A model generated the notes under the pieces. It ran no database searches. It was given only the letters and a program-made list of their open reading frames with translations, and was not told where the DNA came from. Below, piece after piece: positions 1 through 5,182 of a stretch of DNA of 6,478 bases. Both the position numbers and the translations under genes were made by a program. Origin of the DNA: Bacteroidales bacterium (GTDB taxonomy: Bacteria; Bacteroidota; Bacteroidia; Bacteroidales; VadinHA17); assembly GCA_012514255.1 (NCBI GenBank), contig JAAZAP010000080.1, forward strand, positions 1 through 6,478, in the 5' to 3' direction. The first letter of the stretch is position 1; each line of letters opens with the position of its first letter.

Positions 1-469
1 ATGCCTTCAAGGCGTCAATATAGGGCTGTTTCACTGTCAGCCTTTTCTCAACCCATACCGAGTTGGCAATCTCCATTGTAACCCTCGGATCAACTGGAAC
101 CATATCTTCCATCAGCTTGAGATAGGTCTCGTTTATCTCCTCAAGGGTTTGTTCATCATACCTCAGAGTATGCCTGACAGCATTGAAAGTCTCGCCGGCA
201 GCGCCGTTGAGAACCATTGAGAGTGCGCTGGTGATGCTGAACGGAGAGACCATCAGGTTCTCCCCTCCGTCTGCCTCCTCTATTATGGGTCTGAAAAGAT
301 CAAATGCAAACGCATTGGCAGAATCAACCACCTCCTTTTGCTTGAGGGTGAGGTCAACAGGCACAGGATCACCCGGTGGGGGATCATCCTTTAGCCTGTC
401 ACATGATATTAAAGAAGCCGTGATGCATGTAAACAACAGCATACCACGGCCGTATATTCCTTTCTTCAT
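1..469 (-). CDS. Serpin-family lipoprotein, N-terminal part (truncated by window edge)
   Basis: Reading the minus strand from the ATG at 469 gives 156 codons with no stop before the window ends, so the C-terminus is missing. Residues 1-22 form a lipoprotein signal peptide: MKK start, hydrophobic stretch, lipobox LISC with Cys23 as the predicted lipidated residue. A polar, proline-rich tether follows (about 24-42). From about residue 46 the chain matches the serpin fold: a helix (VVDSANAFAFDLF), then ENLMVSPFSITSALSMVLNG followed by AAGETFNAV, which is the classic serpin B-sheet and helix B region, and later ANSVWVEKR. Serpins trap serine or cysteine proteases using a C-terminal reactive-centre loop. 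That loop lies outside the window, so inhibitory activity and target cannot be judged. An in-frame ATG at 511 would add 14 residues ahead of the signal peptide and is less likely. The gene is divergent from the Nudix gene. The family call is firm; the protein is probably surface or periplasmic. Confidence 0.9.
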   Translation of the reverse strand, partial: MKKGIYGRGMLLFTCITASLISCDRLKDDPPPGDPVPVDLTLKQKEVVDSANAFAFDLFRPIIEEADGGENLMVSPFSITSALSMVLNGAAGETFNAVRHTLRYDEQTLEEINETYLKLMEDMVPVDPRVTMEIANSVWVEKRLTVKQPYIDALKA

Positions 470-615
470 GACTGCAGAAATTAGGGTACCATAATTTCGC
501 ACAAAAATCATACCGTTCAATGTTAATATTACCCTTATATGCAAGAAGAGAAGAATTGATCAGGGGAATTCGCTCTTTTTTTCATAAGTTAGCATTGTAT
601 TGAATCAGCAGGAAG
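470..615. other. Divergent intergenic region between serpin and Nudix genes
   Basis: These 146 bp must contain the promoters of two divergent genes. The region is AT-rich. I looked for the Bacteroidota promoter pattern (TTTG near -33, TAnnTTTG near -7). TAGCATTG at 590-597 on the plus strand and GATTTTTG on the minus strand (509 down to 502) each match the -7 box with one difference, but neither has a convincing -33 element at the right distance. The region also holds the AT-rich hairpin and T-run listed separately. Confidence 0.5.
543..582 (+). other. AT-rich hairpin followed by a T-run upstream of the Nudix gene
   Basis: Two arms can pair: GAATT (553-557) with AATTC (567-571), and, past a small AA/G internal loop, AAGAG (546-550) with CTCTT (573-577). 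A few more A-T or G-T pairs extend it outward to 543-580. The loop is GATCAGGGG. The right arm runs into seven T residues (576-582). On the plus strand this resembles an intrinsic terminator or leader attenuator, but the stem is weak and rich in A-T pairs, and no plus-strand gene in the window ends before it. It may be a chance purine/pyrimidine symmetry. Confidence 0.25.
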
Positions 616-1227
616 TTGGAAAGTGAGATCCTCAAAATAGCCCGAAGGGTACAGTCTATAGCTCAGTCAGGAATGCATTTCGCCGAAAATGATTTTGACA
701 GGGAGCGTTATGAAGAGCTTCGCTCCCTGAGTGTCAGGCTGGCCGGAGCTATCTGTGACACCGAGCCCGGGAAGATTGAGGGTCTCTTCACCAATGAGAC
801 CGGATTCCAGACTCCCAAGGTGGACATCAGGTCAGTAGTGCTAAGGGAAGGGAAGATATTAATGGCTAGGGAGAAGATTGATGGCAAATATTCCATCCCG
901 GGCGGCTTTGCCGACATCAATTATTCTCCTTCTGAGGTTGCTGTAAAGGAGGTGAAGGAGGAGACGGGGCTTAATGTGCAATTCAACAGGGTGCTGGCCA
1001 TAGTCGATTCTGACAAACATGGCTTCCCGCCTCTGCCTTATCACTATTATAAGCTCGTGATGCTATGTGATCTTGTTGACGGAGAACTGAGCGACAGCAA
1101 CGAAACAACCGAAGCAGGTTTCTTTGACTTTGACAATCTCCCTGAACTCTCTGAGGAACGCAATACCAGGCAGTTCATTGAGCTTGTCAGACGGCAGCTT
1201 GAGAACACGGAGACCTGGTCAGACTGA
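616..1227 (+). CDS. Nudix hydrolase with N-terminal Nudix_N helical domain
   Basis: A 203-residue protein, the usual length for the Nudix subfamily with a small helical N-terminal domain (Nudix_N type; B. subtilis YjhB and the Bacillus CDP-choline pyrophosphatase are relatives as I recall them). Residues 5-45 carry the N-terminal pattern (IARRVQSIAQSG, then FDRERYEELR). Residues 70-200 are the Nudix fold. The Nudix box spans 97-119: Gly97, Glu112, Glu115, Glu116 and Gly118 are present, with the metal-binding REXXEE core read as KEVKEE. Tyr103 replaces the first Glu of the general consensus, while Glu107 lies in an SPSE segment that I recall as typical of this subfamily. These enzymes cleave nucleoside diphosphates linked to another group, using Mg or Mn; the substrate here is unknown. 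The frame has a stop at 601-603 and no ATG before codon 20, so TTG at 616 is the best start: an ATG start at 673 would delete half of the N-terminal domain. An AGGA sits only 2 bp upstream of the TTG, too close for a normal Shine-Dalgarno. Confidence 0.9.
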   Translation: MESEILKIARRVQSIAQSGMHFAENDFDRERYEELRSLSVRLAGAICDTEPGKIEGLFTNETGFQTPKVDIRSVVLREGKILMAREKIDGKYSIPGGFADINYSPSEVAVKEVKEETGLNVQFNRVLAIVDSDKHGFPPLPYHYYKLVMLCDLVDGELSDSNETTEAGFFDFDNLPELSEERNTRQFIELVRRQLENTETWSD

Positions 1228-1248
1228 ATTGATAATAATTCATTTGCA

Positions 1249-1971
1249 ATGATGACAGCGCTAACCAATGATGAACTGATACGCTACCAGCGGCAGCTGA
1301 TTATTCCTGAGATTGGAGAAGGCGGCCAGGCGTTGCTGAAAAAGGCATCAGTACTGGTAACCGGTGCCGGAGGCCTGGGATCGCCCCTGCTCATGTATCT
1401 TGCTGCAGCAGGGGTTGGCAGGCTTGGAATAGTTGATCATGACGAGGTCAGTACAGGCAATCTTCAACGGCAGATACTATATGTTACCGGTGATGTAACC
1501 AGGCCAAAGGCCGAGGCTGCGGCCGAAAAGCTCAGACACATCAATCCGGGGATTGAGGTGACGCCGTATCCTTTTCGCCTTACGATGGAAAACGCCCCAG
1601 GGCTGATTGCGGGCTTTGATGTGGCTGTGGACTGCAGTGACAACTTTTCAACTCGCTATATCCTCAATGATGTGACAATCAGGGCAGGTATTCCCCTGGT
1701 GTACGGCGCCGTGAGTGAGTTCACGGGACAGGCTTCTGTGTTCAACTATCGTGGCGGTCCCTCCTACCGTGATCTGTTCCCGGAGGAGATGCACCTCACC
1801 TCAGCAGATCACGCCGGCCCTCCCGGCGTGATGGGGCCCCTGCCCGGAATAATCGGGGCAGTGCAGGCCTGTGAGGTGATCAAGATTATCACAGGTGCCG
1901 GCGAGGTACTCTCGGGAAAACTGTTCCAGGCTGACATGCTTAATCTGCGAATAGATATTATTTCGATCTGA
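1249..1971 (+). CDS. MoeB/ThiF/HesA-family E1-like adenylyltransferase, zinc-ligand-less
   Basis: A 240-residue E1-like enzyme. The family activates the C-terminal Gly-Gly of small ubiquitin-fold sulfur carriers (MoaD, ThiS) by adenylation, for molybdopterin or thiamine synthesis and related sulfur transfer. Visible motifs: RYQRQ at 12-16 (Arg15 matches the finger arginine of E. coli MoeB), the ATP loop GAGGLGS at 39-45, IVDHDEV at 61-67, NLQRQ at 71-75 (Arg74), Lys87 in RPKA and Asp131 in CSDNF; these correspond to MoeB R73, K86 and D130. The structural zinc site is missing: the first CxxC is SYRD (172-175) and the protein ends before the second CxxC. The crossover-loop cysteine region is also replaced (SADHAGPPGVMG). 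No rhodanese domain is fused. The start is a double ATG (1249, 1252) without a Shine-Dalgarno. It lies 21 bp after the Nudix gene, so co-transcription is likely. MoeB and ThiF roles cannot be separated from sequence alone. Confidence 0.88.
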   Translation: MMTALTNDELIRYQRQLIIPEIGEGGQALLKKASVLVTGAGGLGSPLLMYLAAAGVGRLGIVDHDEVSTGNLQRQILYVTGDVTRPKAEAAAEKLRHINPGIEVTPYPFRLTMENAPGLIAGFDVAVDCSDNFSTRYILNDVTIRAGIPLVYGAVSEFTGQASVFNYRGGPSYRDLFPEEMHLTSADHAGPPGVMGPLPGIIGAVQACEVIKIITGAGEVLSGKLFQADMLNLRIDIISI

Positions 1972-2034
1972 AGCAGTTGAACTGAACTACTTTTTTTACG
2001 AAATTGGTTCTCTGGAGCTGACTGGTGTGATCCG

Positions 2035-4185
2035 ATGGATAGAGATTTAAAAGGCAAGATCATGGTGTCACTTTTGCTGCTGCTGACAGTGACTGCGGAG
2101 CCTTTGCTGTCCCAGGAGCAGACTGACACTTCTGCCATATCAAAAAGCACATCCGATGCCTACGCCATAGCCCGGAGAAATCCGGACATAGCAATAATTA
2201 TGTCGCACCAGTCGATATCTGCTTCGCGTAAGCTTGACTATAAAAAAGGCATTGCTGACGCCTCCCTGGCTCTGGGGATGGCTTACCTTGCCAAATATAA
2301 TCCTGGTGACAGTGCCTGGTTTTATAATGCACAGGCACTCTCACTCTATGAGGAAACAGAGGACATGGCAGGGATGGGCCGGGCATGCTACGGCCTCTCC
2401 TACGTTTACAGCTTCAGGGGCGATGTGCCCTCGTCAGAGCAATATGCCAACCGCGCCCTCCGCTGCTTTGAAGAGGCAGGTGACAACCGTGGCATCATTA
2501 ACACGCTCAATGTCCTCTCTTACCATGCAAGACAGAGGCAGGACCTTGAGGCAGCAAAAGGATTTCTTGAGAGAGCTGTCGCCACCGCCAGGGAGGTCAG
2601 AGATACCCTGCCCCTTGCAGATGCCACAAACAGCCTCGGAAATCTTTACAAGGAGATGGCCCTGTTCAGCCAGGCCATAGATGCTTATTTTGAGGCTCTT
2701 GAACTGTGGGAAGCGAAGAGTGATACCGCCGGAATGTCAATCGCTTATGGCAGTATCGGGCTGGCATATTTTTATCAGAAAGACTATGACCGGGCACTTG
2801 AGTTCTGCAGAAAGCACCTGCTTCTCTCGGAAAAAAGGAGCGATTTGTGGGAAATAAGCAAGATATGCAACACAATAGCCCAGGTACACAATGCCAAAGG
2901 TTCATCTGACAGTGCCCTGGTATACCTCCGCAAAAGCCTCCTCCTCAACAGGCAGATGAACTACCCCACGGGTGAGGCCTCAAGCTGTTACAATATTGCC
3001 TCAACCTTGCTTTACATGTCGCAGCCCGATTCGGCCCACTGGTATATGCAAAAGGCAATGGATTTAGTCACCGGAACAGACACTCCCGTGCCACCCGAAT
3101 ATTATGTGACCCTGGCAAATATTGAACAGTCACTGGGTAAATACAGTCAGGCCATGGCTAACGGCACCAGGGCCTACTCCCTTGGCAAGGAAAAGGGTCT
3201 GCCGCTGACTGTTTCTGATGCCTCGCTCCTGCTGAGCGACCTTTACTTCAGGACAGGTCGTAAGGACAAGGCATACGAGTACCTCAGGGAACATATGCTG
3301 CTGCGTGATTCAATCAGCAATGATGAATTCCTCAAGCAGGTAACCCGTATGGAGTTCCAGTATAACTATGATAAGAAGCAGGAAGCGGCTGAATATGAGA
3401 TGATGCAGGAAAGGCTCATCAGTGAGAACAAAATCAGGCAACAGCGTACCCTGCTCACCAGCCTCGGCGTTATGTTCGCCCTTGCAGCTCTTTTCGCCTT
3501 GCTTTATCTCAGACACACCAGGCTTAGATCGAAATACACTCAGATCGACCTGGAGCAAAGACTGCTGAGAGCCCAGATGAATCCTCACTTCATATTTAAT
3601 TCGCTCTGCGCGATACAGAACCTTATCATGGCAGATAAGCCACAGAAAGCCAATGCGTTCCTCACGAGGATTGCCAGGCTGATACGGAATATCCTAGAGA
3701 ATTCACGGGAAGAGTATGTTACGCTGGATAATGAAGTTGAGACCCTGAGGCTGTATCTTGAGGTTCAGCAGCTAAGGTTTGAAAATGGATTTGAGTATAA
3801 AATAGAGATTGACCGACAGATTGATCCAGAAAATATCTCCATACCTCCCATGCTGGCTCAGCCCTGTGTTGAGAATTCTATTGAACACGGCCTCCTGCCG
3901 GGACGGGAGAACGGACGTATAGATGTACGCTACAACCTGCGAGACGGACTGATTATGCTTGAGGTCACGGATAACGGCATAGGGCGGCAGAAAGCGGCTG
4001 AGATCACCCCCACGGTCAAAAAACAGTCAGTATCAACAAAACTTACAGAAAAACGTCTTGAACACTTCCGTAAGATACTAAAAGAGAAACTGATCAGTTA
4101 TGAGATAACAGACCTGTATGACGAGGGAACCGCCACGGGCACAAAGGTGGTGATGATGCTGCCATACAGAAAGGTCTTTGCCTGA
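2035..4185 (+). CDS. LytS-type sensor histidine kinase with extracytoplasmic TPR domain
   Basis: A 716-residue membrane kinase. Order: basic N-terminus and hydrophobic signal segment (about 9-26, probable cleavage near SQEQ); roughly nine TPR-like helical hairpins at about 37-40-residue spacing (about 70-425), with typical motifs such as SLGNLYKEMALFSQAIDAYFEAL (198-220); a coiled-coil-like stretch (about 437-470); one membrane span (472-492); a linker; and the His_kinase domain with NPHFIFN at 516-522, His518 being the phospho-acceptor. The ATPase domain shows the N box (VENSIEHG, 612-619), the DNGIG box (646-650) and a C-terminal GTATGTK glycine patch (698-704). The TPR part should face the periplasm and sense a ligand or partner protein. 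Start: ATG at 2035, with an in-frame ATG at 2062 as an alternative that also keeps most of the signal segment. The regulator begins 14 bp downstream. In the region between DNGIG and the glycine patch, where many relatives as I recall read S-L-G-T, this one reads SVST (665-668), perhaps a lid variant. Confidence 0.93.
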   Translation: MDRDLKGKIMVSLLLLLTVTAEPLLSQEQTDTSAISKSTSDAYAIARRNPDIAIIMSHQSISASRKLDYKKGIADASLALGMAYLAKYNPGDSAWFYNAQALSLYEETEDMAGMGRACYGLSYVYSFRGDVPSSEQYANRALRCFEEAGDNRGIINTLNVLSYHARQRQDLEAAKGFLERAVATAREVRDTLPLADATNSLGNLYKEMALFSQAIDAYFEALELWEAKSDTAGMSIAYGSIGLAYFYQKDYDRALEFCRKHLLLSEKRSDLWEISKICNTIAQVHNAKGSSDSALVYLRKSLLLNRQMNYPTGEASSCYNIASTLLYMSQPDSAHWYMQKAMDLVTGTDTPVPPEYYVTLANIEQSLGKYSQAMANGTRAYSLGKEKGLPLTVSDASLLLSDLYFRTGRKDKAYEYLREHMLLRDSISNDEFLKQVTRMEFQYNYDKKQEAAEYEMMQERLISENKIRQQRTLLTSLGVMFALAALFALLYLRHTRLRSKYTQIDLEQRLLRAQMNPHFIFNSLCAIQNLIMADKPQKANAFLTRIARLIRNILENSREEYVTLDNEVETLRLYLEVQQLRFENGFEYKIEIDRQIDPENISIPPMLAQPCVENSIEHGLLPGRENGRIDVRYNLRDGLIMLEVTDNGIGRQKAAEITPTVKKQSVSTKLTEKRLEHFRKILKEKLISYEITDLYDEGTATGTKVVMMLPYRKVFA

Positions 4186-4199
4186 CAACGACAGAGCGA

Positions 4200-4952
4200 A
4201 TGAAGGTAGTTATAGTTGATGATGAACCGGCAGTGAGGAATACCATCACAACCCTGCTTGCAGAGAGCTTCCCGGATATTGAGATTCTTGCTGCCGCAGG
4301 CTCAGTTGCAGAAGGTCTTGCTGCCGTTACGCAATATCAGCCTGATATACTCTTCCTGGACATTGAATTGCCGGACGGACTTGGTTTTGATCTGCTCAGC
4401 AAAGCTGATCCGGTACGTTTCCGTACCATCTTCATTACCGGGCATCAGGAGTATGCCCTTGATGCAATAAAGGTCAGTGCACTTGATTACATCCTCAAGC
4501 CGGTTGATGAGGAGGAGCTGAAGGCTGCAATCAACAAGGCCCGTGAGATAATCAACAGCGAAGAGGAGCAACTCAAAATGCTGGCTCTCAGTGAGAATCT
4601 GACAGGCAAAAAAGTTTTGAAGCGCATCATCCTCCGCACCTCCGAAGCTCTGCAGCTTATTTCCGTTGATGACATAGTACGTGCTGAGGCTGAGAGCAAC
4701 TATACCCATTTCCATCTCGCTGGAGGCAAACATATAATGGTGTCACGTACAATCAAGGAATACGAAGCCATGCTCAGCGGTTCCGGGATAATACGTGTGC
4801 ACCAGTCACATCTCGTCAACCTTGACCACATTGACAAATTCTACAAGCACGACGGTGGCTACCTGCAAATGAAGGATGGTAACGCCGTACCGGTCTCCCC
4901 CAACCTGAAGCAGAAAGTGCTGCAGGCCATCACTGACCATCTTTACGAATAA
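4200..4952 (+). CDS. LytTR-family response regulator
   Basis: A 250-residue two-domain regulator of normal family length. Residues 1-118 are a receiver domain: acidic pocket Asp7-Asp8, phospho-acceptor Asp54 in FLDIELPDG, Thr80 in FITGHQEYAL and Lys100-Pro101 after DYIL. Residues about 139-247 are a LytTR DNA-binding domain: LKRIILRTSEALQLISVDDIVRAEAESNYT, then a basic patch with SRTIKEYE and the conserved IRVHQSHLVNLDHI (198-211). LytTR proteins usually bind paired direct repeats and activate nearby promoters when phosphorylated. The ATG at 4200 follows the kinase stop by 14 bp, so the two are translated from one message and are presumably cognate. The kinase's His518 would feed Asp54. The target genes are unknown; I searched by eye for paired LytTR-like repeats near neighbouring genes and found only isolated imperfect half-sites. 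Confidence 0.95.
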   Translation: MKVVIVDDEPAVRNTITTLLAESFPDIEILAAAGSVAEGLAAVTQYQPDILFLDIELPDGLGFDLLSKADPVRFRTIFITGHQEYALDAIKVSALDYILKPVDEEELKAAINKAREIINSEEEQLKMLALSENLTGKKVLKRIILRTSEALQLISVDDIVRAEAESNYTHFHLAGGKHIMVSRTIKEYEAMLSGSGIIRVHQSHLVNLDHIDKFYKHDGGYLQMKDGNAVPVSPNLKQKVLQAITDHLYE

Positions 4953-4977
4953 AGGTCACCTGATCCGTATTGACCTT
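4952..4977 (+). other. Inverted repeat immediately after the regulator stop codon
   Basis: AAGGTCA (4952-4958, beginning on the last base of the stop codon) pairs perfectly with TGACCTT (4971-4977) around a 12-nt loop. No T-run follows, so it is not a standard intrinsic terminator, though it could stabilise the 3' end of the kinase-regulator mRNA. The first six bases of the left arm can also pair with the GACCTT at 5035-5040. Confidence 0.45.
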
Positions 4978-4987
4978 CAGATTGAGG

Positions 4988-4998
4988 CTCCGAAGGAG
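4988..4998 (+). other. Short hairpin with GAA loop
   Basis: CTCC (4988-4991) pairs with GGAG (4995-4998) around a GAA triloop. It is only 4 bp long and would not merit a call alone. It is listed because the stronger hairpin 6 bp further on has the same CC-GAA-GG centre, suggesting paired or duplicated elements. Confidence 0.3.
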
Positions 4999-5004
4999 AC
5001 GAAA

Positions 5005-5029
5005 TCCCGATGCCCGAAGGGTGTCGGGA
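5005..5029 (+). repeat. Strong 11-bp hairpin with GAA triloop (REP-like or RNA element)
   Basis: The arms TCCCGATGCCC (5005-5015) and GGGTGTCGGGA (5019-5029) pair along all 11 positions, nine as Watson-Crick pairs and two as adjacent G-U wobbles, around a GAA loop (5016-5018). On the opposite strand the two wobble positions become A-C mismatches, so the structure is more stable in plus-strand RNA, the direction in which the flanking genes are read. No T-run follows, so it is not a canonical terminator. Candidates are an mRNA-stabilising or attenuating stem, or a dispersed palindromic repeat. Confidence 0.6.
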
Positions 5030-5086
5030 CCTAAGACCTTCAGACGTTCAGACCAAGCGCAGCGACAGACCGCAGGACCGCAAGAC
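5030..5086 (+). repeat. Degenerate octamer array (consensus nnnnAGAC)
   Basis: Successive 8-bp units end in GAC: CCTAAGAC (5030-5037), CTTCAGAC (5038-5045), GTTCAGAC (5046-5053), then a 17-bp interruption also ending in CAGAC (5054-5070), then CGCAGGAC (5071-5078) and CGCAAGAC (5079-5086). The first four bases vary while the last four are nearly constant. The array begins on the base right after the strong hairpin. I do not know a function; it may be a lineage-specific intergenic repeat or a set of protein-binding sites. Confidence 0.5.
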
Positions 5087-5133
5087 AAAAACCCTTTCAA
5101 TACTAATTCAAACCGCCCCTTTACTCATTTGCT

Positions 5134-5165
5134 CTTGATTCAGGCCTTTTCAGGGATTAACTTCC
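5134..5165 (+). promoter_or_regulatory. Possible Bacteroidota-type promoter for the OmpA-family gene
   Basis: CTTG (5134-5137) lies 20 bp before TAACTTCC (5158-5165), a partial match to TTTG-N~19-TAnnTTTG: two of eight positions in the -7 box disagree. Transcription would begin about 12 bp before the ATG at 5183. The placement is plausible but the match is weak. Confidence 0.2.
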
Positions 5166-5182
5166 CATAAAAACTTAAGGCT

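Larger units (their letters stand above)
4953..5182. other. Intergenic region with hairpins and short repeats
   Basis: There is no credible gene in these 230 bp. The first 135 bp contain three inverted repeats and an octamer array, listed separately. The 10-mer GACCTTCAGA occurs at 4972-4981 and again at 5035-5044, and CCGAAGG occurs at 4990-4996 and 5014-5020, each time as the centre of a hairpin with a GAA loop. The last ~95 bp are AT-richer and should hold the promoter of the OmpA-family gene. Confidence 0.6.

Noticed and set aside
183..494. Plus-strand open frame of 103 codons
   Set aside because: It lies antisense to the serpin gene, whose minus-strand translation is clearly conserved; the plus-strand product has no recognisable motif.
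512..520. Isolated LytTR-like half-site ACCGTTCAA (and GACGTTCAG at 5044-5052)
   Set aside because: Each matches the half-site pattern imperfectly and neither has a second half-site at the expected ~21-bp spacing, so a regulator target cannot be claimed.
1972..2034. Possible terminator or promoter before the sensor kinase
   Set aside because: CAGTTGAACTG (1974-1984) is a small palindrome and a run of seven T residues (1991-1997) follows, but the stem is too short and AT-rich for a terminator. No -33/-7 pair with acceptable spacing was found.
2234..2680. Plus-strand 148-codon frame inside the sensor kinase
   Set aside because: It fully overlaps the TPR region in another frame, and its product is rich in Pro, Arg, Ser and Thr without domain features.
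4302..4733. Minus-strand 143-codon frame inside the response regulator
   Set aside because: It is antisense to the well-supported receiver and LytTR coding sequence and shows no family motif.
5030..5086. Reading the octamer array as a CRISPR array
   Set aside because: Units are 8 bp, contiguous and degenerate, with no 25-40 bp repeat, no spacers and no cas gene nearby.
4970..5170. 66-codon frame with a TTG start in the intergenic region
   Set aside because: The product is a low-complexity Arg-rich string produced by the hairpins and octamer array; there is no ribosome binding site and no recognisable domain.
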